A DNA stretch of 32,815 bases. It comes from Fusobacteriaceae bacterium (GTDB lineage Bacteria > Fusobacteriota > Fusobacteriia > Fusobacteriales > Fusobacteriaceae). The notes beneath the pieces are model-generated. The model saw nothing but the letters and a program-made list of their open reading frames with translations, was not told the origin of the DNA and searched no databases. The stretch is from positions 1-32,815 of the forward strand of contig JAITPM010000108.1 of assembly GCA_031289425.1 (NCBI GenBank), read 5' to 3'. Within the stretch, counting starts at the first letter, position 1; each line of letters opens with the position of its first letter. Position numbers and translations under genes: made by a program. Below, piece after piece: positions 7,037 to 15,401 of this stretch.

Positions 7037-8074
7037 CTATCCCAATACAACCTCTTTCCCAACCTCAAAAGACTCCATAATAGCGTCGATTATCTTGATA
7101 GATTGCAATCCATCAAAAGCTGAGACAGGTGATGGTTTATTATCTATGATAGTCTCAATAAAAGCATCAATAACGCCGGATTTTGTCTGGTTATCGTTGG
7201 TTTGAATAGCATCAGTCTCATATTTTTCTATGTTGCCGTCATTGTGAATAACTATAACTTGATATTTTGGGTCAGCATAAATCCTTATTATACCCTTTTC
7301 TAAATATAGAACCGTAGAATTATCCTCTTCACCGTAGAAAGTCCAACTAAAAGTACCAGTTCCTATGGCTCCATTCTTCATTCTTAAGGTTGCAATACCG
7401 TTATCACATACCTCAATGGGGCTGCCATCCTCGAAAGTCTTATGTAGCACTCCACCTACAGAGTATACACTTTGAAATTCATCATCGGTCAAAAACCTTA
7501 TTAAATCCAACTTGTGGGCACCTAAATCTCCTAATACACCGAATTCACATTTATCCTTTCTAAAAAACCACGTATTTTTTGATTCTACACTCCAAGATTC
7601 AGGACCACCGTGTCCAAAAACAGTTCTAAAAGTAATTATTTTACCGAGTTTTTTGCTGGCTATAATTTCTTTTGCCAGAATATGTGCTTTGGTAAATCTT
7701 TGGTTATGTCCCATCATGAATATTTTACCAGTCTCTTTTTGTACATCTAAGATATCCTTGGCTTCTGCGGAAGATATCGCCATAGGTTTCTCGCAAAGAA
7801 CATGCTTACCGGTTCTCATAGCAGCTATAGAGATGGCTGCATGGGTATTATTGGGAGTGCAGACACTGACTGCATCTATAGTAGGATCGTTTATAATGTC
7901 CTCATAACTTTTGGCTACTTTCCCACCAAATTTATCAACTAAAAATTGTGCTCTAGATGTATTTATATCGTAAAAAGCAGCAATTTCTGCATTAGGATTC
8001 TCAGTATATTCAGGGGCATGTCTTTTCTCTACTACAGCTCCTCCACCGATTATTCCGACTCTCACTTTTTTCAT
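7037..8074 (-). CDS. Gfo/Idh/MocA-family NAD(P)-dependent dehydrogenase
   Basis: This 345-residue cytoplasmic oxidoreductase oxidises or reduces a hydroxyl of a sugar or cyclitol. Seen: an N-terminal Rossmann start KVRVGIIGGGAVVEKRH (residues 3-19), VCTPNNTHA (about 71-79), the family lysine motif CEKPM (Lys96), and GDLGAHKLDLIRF with Asp183 and His187 as the catalytic pair. The length is typical. It is the last gene of the sugar operon, 20 bp after the isomerase gene. The context implies it processes the compound imported by the upstream ABC transporter, but inositol, a keto-sugar or another polyol cannot be distinguished. Confidence 0.92.
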   Translation of the reverse strand: MKKVRVGIIGGGAVVEKRHAPEYTENPNAEIAAFYDINTSRAQFLVDKFGGKVAKSYEDIINDPTIDAVSVCTPNNTHAAISIAAMRTGKHVLCEKPMAISSAEAKDILDVQKETGKIFMMGHNQRFTKAHILAKEIIASKKLGKIITFRTVFGHGGPESWSVESKNTWFFRKDKCEFGVLGDLGAHKLDLIRFLTDDEFQSVYSVGGVLHKTFEDGSPIEVCDNGIATLRMKNGAIGTGTFSWTFYGEEDNSTVLYLEKGIIRIYADPKYQVIVIHNDGNIEKYETDAIQTNDNQTKSGVIDAFIETIIDNKPSPVSAFDGLQSIKIIDAIMESFEVGKEVVLG

Positions 8075-8094
8075 TTATTACCTCCATGTAATGA

Positions 8095-9021
8095 CTATAT
8101 CTTATTTTTTAAGAATTTGTATCCAAGGTCTAGACCTTCTTTGACCAATTCAAGAGTATCTTGATATTCTAAATCTTCATGTTCTATTACAAGCTCATCA
8201 TCATAGCCTATTTCTTTCAAAGCTCCTATGAACTTATCCCAATCAATATTACCTTTGCCAGGCATTCTATGCCTCCAGAATCCAAAATCCCAGCAATGTT
8301 CTCTGCGAAGTTGTTTTCCTAAGATACTGTAATATTTTAATTTCTCAGGGAAAATCTCTGTATCTTTTGCATGTACGGCAAAAATTTTATTTTTATAATC
8401 CTTTAAGGCTTGGATATAATCTACTCCCAACCATAATAGATGTGAAGGGTCATAATTTAAACCGAAATTATCAAAAGGAAGTCTCGCAAACATTTCATCC
8501 CATAACTCAGGTGAATAAGAGATAGTCCCGGCCCAACCGCTTCTATGCCATCCGGGCATAGAACAATTTTCTATTATTATATTTATATTTTTTGCTTTAG
8601 CATATTCTAATATAGGGGTAAAAACCTTTTCCATTAGAGGAAAGTTATCTTCAATAGAAAGAGTCATATCTCTTCCTATAAAAGTACCCACATTTTTAAT
8701 TCTTAATAAGCTGGCTGCATCTATTACTTTTAGCAGATGGTTATTATATTTTTTCCTTTTATCCAGGTCATTATCAAGGTTATTATCATAATACCCTAAT
8801 GTTGTAATCTCTATATTATTTTTACCTAGATGTTCGTTTAATCTCAATGCATAAGCCTCATCTAGGTTCACCACGTCTATATCACTACCTGAATAATCTC
8901 TATCGTTATCTTTGGGCCAGCACGAGACTTCTAGAGCTTCAAATCCTATCTGATGAGCCCATTCTATCTTTTCTTCTATGGGAATATCTCCCATAATACC
9001 TGTCAAAAATCCTAATTTCAT
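8095..9021 (-). CDS. Sugar isomerase/epimerase, xylose-isomerase-like TIM barrel
   Basis: This 308-residue metal-dependent TIM-barrel protein is of the IolE/IolI/AP-endonuclease-2-like family. The expected metal ligands are at the ends of barrel strands: Glu151 in IIIENC, Asp191 in LNYDPSH (with His194), His217 in FAVHAKD, and Glu280 in LVIEHED. The N-terminal MKLGFLTGIMG and GFEALEVSCWP match strands 1 and 2. The likely reaction is isomerisation or epimerisation of a keto-sugar or inosose. It lies 9 bp after the permease gene and 20 bp before the dehydrogenase, so it is within the same operon. The enzyme pair (epimerase plus Gfo/Idh/MocA) is characteristic of inositol and rare-sugar catabolic operons. 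Confidence 0.9.
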   Translation of the reverse strand: MKLGFLTGIMGDIPIEEKIEWAHQIGFEALEVSCWPKDNDRDYSGSDIDVVNLDEAYALRLNEHLGKNNIEITTLGYYDNNLDNDLDKRKKYNNHLLKVIDAASLLRIKNVGTFIGRDMTLSIEDNFPLMEKVFTPILEYAKAKNINIIIENCSMPGWHRSGWAGTISYSPELWDEMFARLPFDNFGLNYDPSHLLWLGVDYIQALKDYKNKIFAVHAKDTEIFPEKLKYYSILGKQLRREHCWDFGFWRHRMPGKGNIDWDKFIGALKEIGYDDELVIEHEDLEYQDTLELVKEGLDLGYKFLKNKI

Positions 9022-9030
9022 AATACCCCC

Positions 9031-10056
9031 TTAATCACTTTTTCTTTGGAATACAACTGCAAGTATAATTATCACACCTTTAACCAAACCTACCAAGAAA
9101 GGTGGTATATGTGCTGCTACCAGAATTCCTTCTATCATTTGAAGCATTATAGCACCAAGAAATGTGCCTACAATCTTTCCTCTTCCACCAGCCATTGAGG
9201 TTCCGCCTATGGCAACAGCAGCAATGGCATCCATTTCAAACTGATTTCCAACATTGGCAGCGGTAATAGAAGTAAGACGTGATGCCAATAAAAATGAAGA
9301 TATACCAGTCAATAAACCAGTTATTACAAAACACATAGTCTTTATGTTTAATACATTTACACCGGTAAGAAAAGTAGCTGTTTCATTGGAACCAACTGCA
9401 TATACGTATCTTCCGAATTTACTATACTTTATAAAAATAGTCATAAATATTGTTACTATAACAAAAATAAGAGCAAGATTAGGAATACCAAAAACTTTTC
9501 CAGCAGCAATCTTTCTAAAACTCATGAGTATGTCTCCTTTTATGCCAAAAGGCAAGCGGCGTATCCAGAGAACTAGTGGAGAAGTTGATGCTTTAATAGC
9601 CCCATCTATATTGAAAGGACCACCTTGTCCCAGTTGGACTATAATAGATCTATAACCTATCATTGTAGCAAGGGTAACTATAAATGGTGCTATCTTACCC
9701 CTAGTGGTGATAATCCCGTTTATTGTCCCCAAAACCAATCCCATAAATATACAAAATATAAACATTAACCACGGATTAGTAGTTTTGTTTAGTACAGCAA
9801 CTCCAAGCCCTGATATAAGGGCACATTGAGAGCCTACTGATAGATCTATCTGACCGGATATTATAACTAATGCCATTCCAAGGGCTATTATCCCTTTTAT
9901 AGATGATTGGAGCATAAGTGTGGACATGTTGGTCCAAGATAAAAAGGATTTATTAAAATATGTTGCAATTATTATGATAACAATAAAAGAGAATATAAAT
10001 GTATTTTCTTTAAACATTTTTTTGATATCAAATTTATTATTTGTCAATTGTTTCAT
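9031..10056 (-). CDS. Sugar ABC transporter permease, RbsC-type
   Basis: This 341-residue inner-membrane permease forms the channel of a CUT2-class (ribose/galactose/inositol type) importer. It is strongly hydrophobic, with about 9-10 helices. Family landmarks: LALGMALVIISGQIDLSVGS, RGKIAPFIVTLATM, VYAVGSNETATFLTGV (the cytoplasmic loop facing the ATPase), and DAIAAVAIGGTSMAGGRGK. A clear GGAGG lies 6 nt before ATG 10056, inside the end of the ATPase gene. The two genes overlap by 20 bp, implying coupled translation. As expected for CUT2 systems there is one permease gene, presumably acting as a dimer. Confidence 0.95.
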   Translation of the reverse strand: MKQLTNNKFDIKKMFKENTFIFSFIVIIIIATYFNKSFLSWTNMSTLMLQSSIKGIIALGMALVIISGQIDLSVGSQCALISGLGVAVLNKTTNPWLMFIFCIFMGLVLGTINGIITTRGKIAPFIVTLATMIGYRSIIVQLGQGGPFNIDGAIKASTSPLVLWIRRLPFGIKGDILMSFRKIAAGKVFGIPNLALIFVIVTIFMTIFIKYSKFGRYVYAVGSNETATFLTGVNVLNIKTMCFVITGLLTGISSFLLASRLTSITAANVGNQFEMDAIAAVAIGGTSMAGGRGKIVGTFLGAIMLQMIEGILVAAHIPPFLVGLVKGVIIILAVVFQRKSD

Positions 10057-11587
10057 TGTTTCCCTCCGTCTTGTTTTCCCCCGTCTTATTTTCTGCCATC
10101 TTGGCTCCGGTAGCGTATTCCATAATATCTATTTCGTTGAATTCATCCCTTGTCATTTCTTTATTTATCATTCCTCTATACATTATGAGGCATTTATCAG
10201 CAACTTTAAATATTTCCGGATATTCAGATGTAAACATTATTATCCCCTTGCCTTCCTTAGCCAATTGGGTTATTATTTTATAAACTTCAAATTTTGCCCC
10301 AACGTCAACACCTTGAGTGGGGTTGTCTAGGATTATAACATCAGTATTCAATTCCAGACAACGGGCAATGATTACCTTTTGTTGATTGCCGCCGGAAAGA
10401 GATGTAATATAATCGTTATGGCTATCTACTTTTATGGACATATCATTTTTTCGAATATTGAAATTATCTATTTCAATTTTATCTTTTACAAATTTACTTT
10501 TTACATTTGATACAAATTTTGATATGGAAAAATTATTCAAAATACTCATATCTTTTATTATTGATCGTTCTTTTCTATTACGTTGTACCATAGAAATACC
10601 ATTTTTTATTGTAGATTTTATATTTTTGTAAAATATTTTTTTATTATTTATGAAGACATCACCGGAATCAATTTTGCACACACCATATAGTGCTTCTGCT
10701 AAATGATCTCTGCCATCGCCATGGAGACCGGTAATAGCTATTATTTCACCTTTATTTAAAGTAAATGATATATTATAAAATTTATCTATGCCTGCTATAT
10801 TTTTGACTTCCATAAGAACATCAGAAGATATTTGTTCTTTTTCTATTTTTTCATCTAATATATTTTTTCCAACCAAAAGTTCCGTTGCTTTTCTTTCATT
10901 TATATCTTTAAAAAATCCGCTTTGGACTAATTTTCCATCTCTAAGTACAGTATATCTGTCACAAACAGTAAATAGTTCAGGCATTTTATGCGATATATAT
11001 ATCATAGAAATGTTTCGTTCTTTAAGTTTTCTCATTATATCAAAAAGCATATCAATTTCTTTATTTGTGAGAGCAGTCGTAGGCTCATCCATTATTATAA
11101 GTTTTGCTTCGAACAAAAGGGCTTTTGCTATTTCAATAAGTTGTTTCCTGGAAGTATCCAAATTTGTAACTTCTTCTGTAACATCTATATCAATATTCAT
11201 TGATTTCAACACTTTTTGTGATTTCTCTATCATTTCTTTCCTATTCAGAATACCAAATCTTCCAGTTATTTCTTCACCTAAAAATAAATTTTCATATACT
11301 TTCAGGTCATTAACTAGGTTTAATTCCTGATGAATGAATCTGATCCCGATAGATTGCGTTTTTTTCGTAGTAAGATATTCTAATTTTTTATTATCAAAAT
11401 ATATTTCTCCGGAAGATGACTGATATGTACCCGCCAGTATGTTCATAAGTGTGGATTTACCGGCACCGTTTTCCCCTAAAAGGCCATGAATTTCTCCTGT
11501 ATCTACGAATAATGAAACATCTGTTAATGCTGCAACAGGCCCAAAATATTTGGATATATTTTTCATTTTCAGCAGCAATTGTTTCAC
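10037..11587 (-). CDS. Sugar ABC transporter double ATP-binding protein, RbsA/MglA-type
   Basis: This 516-residue CUT2-class ATPase has two fused nucleotide-binding domains. Domain 1 has a full Walker A (GENGAGKST, about residues 38-46), LIIMDEPT (Walker B) and the ISHK switch histidine. Domain 2 has a degenerate Walker A (TGLHGDGRD) but an intact LSGGNQQKV signature, DVIILDNPTQGVD and FTSEYPE, which is normal for the family. The frame opens at GTG 11587, but the AGGGGGTG there is better spaced for TTG 11578 or a later start (ATG 11566, MKNISKYFG). A strong hairpin separates it from the binding-protein gene. It energises uptake by the permease encoded next. Confidence 0.95.
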   Translation of the reverse strand: MKQLLLKMKNISKYFGPVAALTDVSLFVDTGEIHGLLGENGAGKSTLMNILAGTYQSSSGEIYFDNKKLEYLTTKKTQSIGIRFIHQELNLVNDLKVYENLFLGEEITGRFGILNRKEMIEKSQKVLKSMNIDIDVTEEVTNLDTSRKQLIEIAKALLFEAKLIIMDEPTTALTNKEIDMLFDIMRKLKERNISMIYISHKMPELFTVCDRYTVLRDGKLVQSGFFKDINERKATELLVGKNILDEKIEKEQISSDVLMEVKNIAGIDKFYNISFTLNKGEIIAITGLHGDGRDHLAEALYGVCKIDSGDVFINNKKIFYKNIKSTIKNGISMVQRNRKERSIIKDMSILNNFSISKFVSNVKSKFVKDKIEIDNFNIRKNDMSIKVDSHNDYITSLSGGNQQKVIIARCLELNTDVIILDNPTQGVDVGAKFEVYKIITQLAKEGKGIIMFTSEYPEIFKVADKCLIMYRGMINKEMTRDEFNEIDIMEYATGAKMAENKTGENKTEGNNETIDK

Positions 11588-11601
11588 CCCCTATTTTTAT
11601 T

Positions 11602-11625
11602 AATAAGGGGGCAAGCCCCCTTATT
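11602..11625 (-). terminator. Intercistronic G5/C5 hairpin between binding protein and ATPase genes (repeat family copy 2)
   Basis: AATAAGGGGGC (11602-11612) and GCCCCCTTATT (11615-11625) form a perfect stem, 10 bp with a 4-nt loop. It lacks a T-tract on the minus strand, so it is more likely to cause partial termination or 3'-end protection than full stop. That would let the binding protein be made in excess over ATPase and permease, as is common in ABC operons. Confidence 0.6.
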
Positions 11626-11637
11626 GTGATTTAAGAT

Positions 11638-12648
11638 TTATAAACTGTATCTTACTTTATATGCTTCTGAATTTTGGAATTCTTTATAATTTTTATTATC
11701 AACTTCTGCTGTAGGTATTAAATATTGTCCGTTAGCAGCTTTTTTAATATGAAATTCTTTACCATTTAGTATATCGGCTCCCATTTTAACCGCATCTCTT
11801 ACCATTGATGGAGAGAATAAATAAGTAACTTGACTGATTCCTTTATCTTTTAATAATGAATCAAATGTAACTAATAAATCTTTACTTCCACTTACACCAC
11901 TTATAAGCTTAACATTTATTTTCTTATTACCAGTATAAGCAATTATAGCGTCTATTATACCAAGAGCAACTTCATCATCATGAGTAAATATAGCCTTTAC
12001 ACTTTCTACTTCCTCTTTACTTACGTTGTTTAGGAAATTTTCCATTTGTTCTCTAGCTTTCGCTCTTTGCCAATCAGTACTGAATTGTTGTACTACGTTA
12101 AAATTCTTGTCTGCAGTTTCCATAAATCCATCAGAACGTTGTTGAGGAACAGTAGAGTTATCTCCCTTGAATTCAAGGATATTTACTTTGCCTTTTTTCA
12201 AATCTTCAGCAAAAAAATTACTAAAATATTTTCCAGCCAGTTGTCCGATAGTAACGTTATCGCCCATAACTTCAGCAGTAGGTGCAAATCCATCGATCAA
12301 TCTGTCATATATGATCAAAGGAATCTTAGCTTCTGTTACTTTTATAGCAGCAGATCTAAGTTCATTACCATTGTGAGGCCATAGAACAATAGCATCAACT
12401 TTTTCATTGATTAAACCATCAATTTGATTGTTTTGTTCAGAAGATTCTTGAGAAGTTAAAAATTTGTACTCAAAGCCTTCTTTCTTTGACAATTCTTCAG
12501 CAGCAGCTCTGGCATGTTGGATACTTTCACCAGTAAATCCGTGAGTTGCATTTGGTGTAAGGACACCTAACACTTTTTTACCACCTGCAGCAAATGCCAA
12601 GCAACTAATTAGAAAAAGTCCGATAATTACAGTTAAAAATTTTTTCAT
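11638..12648 (-). CDS. Sugar ABC transporter periplasmic binding protein (type 1 fold)
   Basis: This 336-residue solute receptor is of the RbsB/XylF kind. The N-terminal signal (MKKFLTVIIGLFLISCLAFA) allows either lipoprotein processing at Cys16 (LISC) or signal peptidase I cleavage after AFA. The mature protein follows the type 1 pattern: KKVLGVLTPNATHGFTGESI, VDAIVLWPHNGNEL, PLIIYDRLI, VMGDNVTIGQLAGKY, a SDGF stretch and AIFTHDDEVALGIIDAI. The type 1 family binds sugars or polyols by aromatic stacking and hydrogen bonds; specificity cannot be read from sequence alone. It has a strong AGGAGGT ribosome site. It is the second gene of the operon, after the repressor. Confidence 0.93.
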   Translation of the reverse strand: MKKFLTVIIGLFLISCLAFAAGGKKVLGVLTPNATHGFTGESIQHARAAAEELSKKEGFEYKFLTSQESSEQNNQIDGLINEKVDAIVLWPHNGNELRSAAIKVTEAKIPLIIYDRLIDGFAPTAEVMGDNVTIGQLAGKYFSNFFAEDLKKGKVNILEFKGDNSTVPQQRSDGFMETADKNFNVVQQFSTDWQRAKAREQMENFLNNVSKEEVESVKAIFTHDDEVALGIIDAIIAYTGNKKINVKLISGVSGSKDLLVTFDSLLKDKGISQVTYLFSPSMVRDAVKMGADILNGKEFHIKKAANGQYLIPTAEVDNKNYKEFQNSEAYKVRYSL

Positions 12649-12726
12649 ATCAATACCTCCTAAAATAAAATTATTTTAATAAATTAATATATGTAAATAA
12701 AATATTAATGGCAATAATTCTGAAAA

Positions 12727-13734
12727 TTATACAATTTTATTTGTGCTATCTCTGACGATTAGTTCGTGTTGTAATATAATTTTTTCCGGAAGAAGATTTT
12801 CTTCATTTATTTTCCTCAAAAGACATTTGAAAGATTCGGCACCTAATTCATAACCGGGCTGAGATACAGTCGTCAAAGATGGATCAGTAACAGCGGAAAA
12901 TTCTATATTATCAAAACCGACGATAGCTATATTTTGAGGAATTTTTATATTTTTTTCTTTGATAGCCTTTAATGCCCCTATAGCGATAATATCTGATATA
13001 GCAAAAATACCTACATTTTTTATTTCTCGACTTCTTATGAAAATCTCCATATGTTTTTGTGCATTTTTGATTGATAATTCGTCTAGTAAAATTTCATTGG
13101 ATGGATAAAAATCAATTTTATTATCTTTTAAGGCATCTAAATACCCTTCCTTTCTTAAAGTAACGTAAGTATAATCCTTATTTAGAGAGAATAAATAGAT
13201 CTCTCTTTTTCCTATAGAAATAAGGTGACTCACAGCTTCATAGGCAGCTTTTTTGTGGTCTATAGTCACATAAGAAAGGTCATTATCTTCGAAATATTCG
13301 CTACATTGGACAATTTTATTGTAATAATTTTCGTTTTTTATCTTATCAATAATCTTTTTTTTAGAAATTCGTTCTAAAAGGATAACACCATCTATAAGTC
13401 TTTTATTTAGAAGAGTGAGATAATCCAGTAATTGTTCTTCAGACCAATAACTATTTCCTAAGATTATGTTATATCCAAATTTTTTGGATGTATTACCTAT
13501 ACCTTCTAATATAGCAGAATAATATGGATTGGAAATAGCAGGAACCAATACTAGAATCATATTACTTTTTGTGCGCTGAAGACTGCTAGCCATAAAATTC
13601 GGAGTATAATTTAGCTCAGATATTATTTTTTCAACTTTTTCTTTTGTTTCTTTTTTTACTTTCTTACCATTGACGACTCTTGATACGGTAGCTAGCGAAA
13701 CACCGGCCTTTTTAGCGACATCATTTATTCTCAT
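12727..13734 (-). CDS. LacI-family transcriptional regulator
   Basis: This 335-residue repressor of the LacI/GalR family has an N-terminal helix-turn-helix (INDVAKKAGVSLATVSRVVNGK, residues 3-24), the hinge YTPNFMASSLQR and a periplasmic-binding-protein-like ligand domain (ILVLVPAISNPYY…, DGVILLERIS, IVGFDNIEFSAVTDPSLTTVSQP). It is the first gene of the minus-strand sugar operon. A LacI-type palindrome lies 14 bp upstream of its start, so it very likely represses itself and the whole operon until the sugar or a derivative binds. Gene order and the absence of another promoter with an operator before the binding-protein gene support a single transcript. Confidence 0.95.
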   Translation of the reverse strand: MRINDVAKKAGVSLATVSRVVNGKKVKKETKEKVEKIISELNYTPNFMASSLQRTKSNMILVLVPAISNPYYSAILEGIGNTSKKFGYNIILGNSYWSEEQLLDYLTLLNKRLIDGVILLERISKKKIIDKIKNENYYNKIVQCSEYFEDNDLSYVTIDHKKAAYEAVSHLISIGKREIYLFSLNKDYTYVTLRKEGYLDALKDNKIDFYPSNEILLDELSIKNAQKHMEIFIRSREIKNVGIFAISDIIAIGALKAIKEKNIKIPQNIAIVGFDNIEFSAVTDPSLTTVSQPGYELGAESFKCLLRKINEENLLPEKIILQHELIVRDSTNKIV

Positions 13735-13748
13735 AGAAAGCCTCTTTC

Positions 13749-13762
13749 TTAAAACGTTTTCA
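13749..13762. promoter_or_regulatory. LacI-family operator
   Basis: TTAAAACGTTTTCA is a near-perfect palindrome with the central CG and AAAACGTTTT core typical of LacI/GalR operators. It lies between the probable transcription start (about 13772 on the minus strand) and the ribosome site of the LacI gene, a position suited to blocking elongation or initiation. Confidence 0.75.
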
Positions 13763-13778
13763 TCTTTTTATAATAGAT

Positions 13779-13807
13779 TATATAGCTTATAAAATTAAAA
13801 TTGTCAA
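13779..13807 (-). promoter_or_regulatory. Promoter of the sugar operon
   Basis: On the minus strand, TTGACA (13807-13802) is followed after 17 bp by TATATA (13784-13779; an overlapping TATAAT ends at 13777). The operator lies just downstream. The rest of the 394-bp divergent gap (13735-14128) is plain AT-rich sequence apart from the plus-strand promoter. Confidence 0.7.
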
Positions 13808-14019
13808 TACGAAATATAACATTTTTTTCGTTTATAAATCAAAAGGTAAAGTTTAAGGGCAAAAATATAAAAAAATTATTTATGTGAAAAATAGATTTAT
13901 AGAAAACCTTTTCATATAGAAAATATATTTAAAAATATTGGGAAATTATAGAGCATAAACATATAATAAAATCTTCAAAGTGGAAGCTACTATTATATTT
14001 ACACAAAGAAAATTAAAAA

Positions 14020-14048
14020 TTGACAAAAGAACATAAATATACTATAAT
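14020..14048 (+). promoter_or_regulatory. Consensus sigma-70 promoter of the LivJ-like gene
   Basis: A perfect TTGACA (14020-14025), 17-bp spacer and perfect TATAAT (14043-14048). Transcription should begin near 14055, leaving a leader of about 75 nt. This predicts strong expression of the binding protein. Confidence 0.85.
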
Positions 14049-14067
14049 AAATGATAATTTTAAAATA

Positions 14068-14104
14068 TACTTTGATATTTTAAATATTTTTAAATTTCAA
14101 AGTA
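14068..14104 (+). promoter_or_regulatory. 5'-UTR stem-loop before the LivJ-like gene
   Basis: TACTTTGA (14068-14075) pairs perfectly with TCAAAGTA (14097-14104). The loop contains further AT self-complementarity. It ends 6 nt before the GAGGAGG ribosome site, so it could stabilise the mRNA or tune translation. Structure is inferred by eye only. Confidence 0.35.
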
Positions 14105-14128
14105 AAAAACGAGGAGGAAAATAAATAA

Positions 14129-15280
14129 ATGATGAAACGATTTTATTCTTTTTTGATGGTTGTATTTGTTTTATTAGTAGGATTAACTTTTTCTACAAAA
14201 GCAAAAGCCTCTAAGGCAGAGGAAGGAATACCTATAGGAATTATTGCTCCTACAACAGGTGGAGTAGCAGTTTATGGACAAGCTGTCGTGAATGGACTGA
14301 AACTCGCAATTGAGGAAATTAATGCTAAGGGTGGAGTACTCGGTGGTAAAAAATTGATTCCTACATATTTGGACGATAAAGGAGATGCCGTTGAAGGAAT
14401 AAATTCTTATAATAAATTGACTGGGGACAAAGTAAAGGCTATAATAGGTCCGGTAACTTCAGGAGTTGTCTCAGGTGTTGCTGAAAAAGCCAATAAAGAA
14501 GGAATGATAATACTTACACCAAGTGGAACAGCTGATTCTCTGACTATCGGGAAACCTACAGTATTCCGTACATGTTTTACGGATTCTTATCAAGGAAGAA
14601 TCATTGCTAAGTTTGCTGCTACAAAATTGAACATAAAAAAAGCAGCAGTATTATATTGTGGTGCTGATGAATATTCTTTAGGATTATTCACTGCATTCCA
14701 AGATGCTTGTAAAGAATTCGGTATAGAAATCGTTGCAAAGGAAACATCCGCTTCTATGGAAGACATTGATTTTTCTGCACAATTGGGTAATATAGCTGTT
14801 ACTGATGCAGAAGCTTTGTTTGTGCCTATGTATTATGGAACAGTAGCTCTATTGGCTCCGCAAGCTAGACATGCAGGATTTGACAAGATCCTTCTTGGTT
14901 CAGATGGTTGGGGTGGAATCGGAGATAAAATGGGAGATAATGAAGAATATTTCAATAATTCATTCTTTACAAGCCATTTCTCTTCAGAAGATAAAGCAGA
15001 AGAAGTTCAAAACTTTGTAAAAAATTATACGGCAAAATATGGAAAAGAATCATTAAATGAATTTAGTGCATTGGGATATGACAGTGCTTATGTGTTGGCA
15101 CAAGCTATCAACGAAGCAGGAAGCGATGAAACTGCTAAAATAGCAGAAGCTATGTCTAAAATGACGTTTAAAGGTGTAACAGGTAGGTTTAACTTTGATA
15201 AAAACGGAGACCCTGTAAAAGGAGCACCAATTATTGAATTAAAAGATGGAGAATTAAAGTGGAATTCTACAGTAGAATAA
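14129..15280 (+). CDS. LivJ-type branched-chain amino acid ABC transporter binding protein (orphan)
   Basis: This 383-residue periplasmic receptor of the LivJ/LivK family binds leucine, isoleucine, valine or related compounds. A signal peptide of about 28 residues (MMKRFYSFLMVVFVLLVGL…AKA) precedes the family pattern: IPIGIIAPTTGGVAVYGQ, NGLKLAIEEINAKGGVLGGKK, KAIIGPVTSGVVSGVA, IILTPSGTADSLT, VFRTCFTDSYQGRI and FSALGYDSAYVLAQAI. It starts at ATG 14129 (or 14132) after GAGGAGG. No permease or ATPase gene (livH, M, G, F) lies nearby. It must either use a transporter encoded elsewhere or act as a sensor or decoy receptor. Neighbours are divergent or convergent, so it is a single-gene transcript. 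Confidence 0.93.
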   Translation: MMKRFYSFLMVVFVLLVGLTFSTKAKASKAEEGIPIGIIAPTTGGVAVYGQAVVNGLKLAIEEINAKGGVLGGKKLIPTYLDDKGDAVEGINSYNKLTGDKVKAIIGPVTSGVVSGVAEKANKEGMIILTPSGTADSLTIGKPTVFRTCFTDSYQGRIIAKFAATKLNIKKAAVLYCGADEYSLGLFTAFQDACKEFGIEIVAKETSASMEDIDFSAQLGNIAVTDAEALFVPMYYGTVALLAPQARHAGFDKILLGSDGWGGIGDKMGDNEEYFNNSFFTSHFSSEDKAEEVQNFVKNYTAKYGKESLNEFSALGYDSAYVLAQAINEAGSDETAKIAEAMSKMTFKGVTGRFNFDKNGDPVKGAPIIELKDGELKWNSTVE

Positions 15281-15295
15281 TAAAATAAATCAATA

Positions 15296-15400
15296 AAAAT
15301 TCGCATATAGAAATCGGAGTGCAAGGGGTCATGACCCCTTGTTCTCAAATAGAGCACTAGATAAAAACCTAAGTTGTCTCAGTACTATATGCGGATTTTT
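15296..15400. repeat. Conserved intergenic hairpin element, copy C (about 105 bp)
   Basis: It lies between the convergent livJ-like and queH genes. The outer arms CGCATATAG (15302-15310) and CTATATGCG (15385-15393) pair perfectly and enclose a 20-bp perfect palindrome (15322-15341, CAAGGGGTCATGACCCCTTG). T-runs on both strands (after 15394 and before 15302) make it a likely bidirectional terminator. A second copy at 32034-32143 shares GCATATAGAAAT, AAGGGGTCA, CCCCTTGTTCTCAAA and GTTGTCTCAGTACTA in the same order, so this is a dispersed repeat and not a simple terminator. Confidence 0.75.
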
Positions 15401-15401
15401 A

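Noticed and set aside
7512-7907. 131-residue plus-strand open frame.
   Set aside because: It is antisense to the Gfo/Idh/MocA dehydrogenase, whose catalytic motifs are intact; no ribosome site or family pattern.
10788-11330. 180-residue plus-strand open frame inside the sugar ATPase gene.
   Set aside because: It is antisense to a gene with complete ABC motifs, has a low-complexity Ser/Phe/Ile composition and lacks a ribosome site.
15088-15357. Minus-strand open frame whose translation (RTRGHDPLHSDFYM) resembles one at 31844-32086 (RTRGLDPFRTHFYM).
   Set aside because: Both lie over the repeated DNA element and mostly antisense to real genes; the protein similarity is a by-product of the shared DNA repeat.
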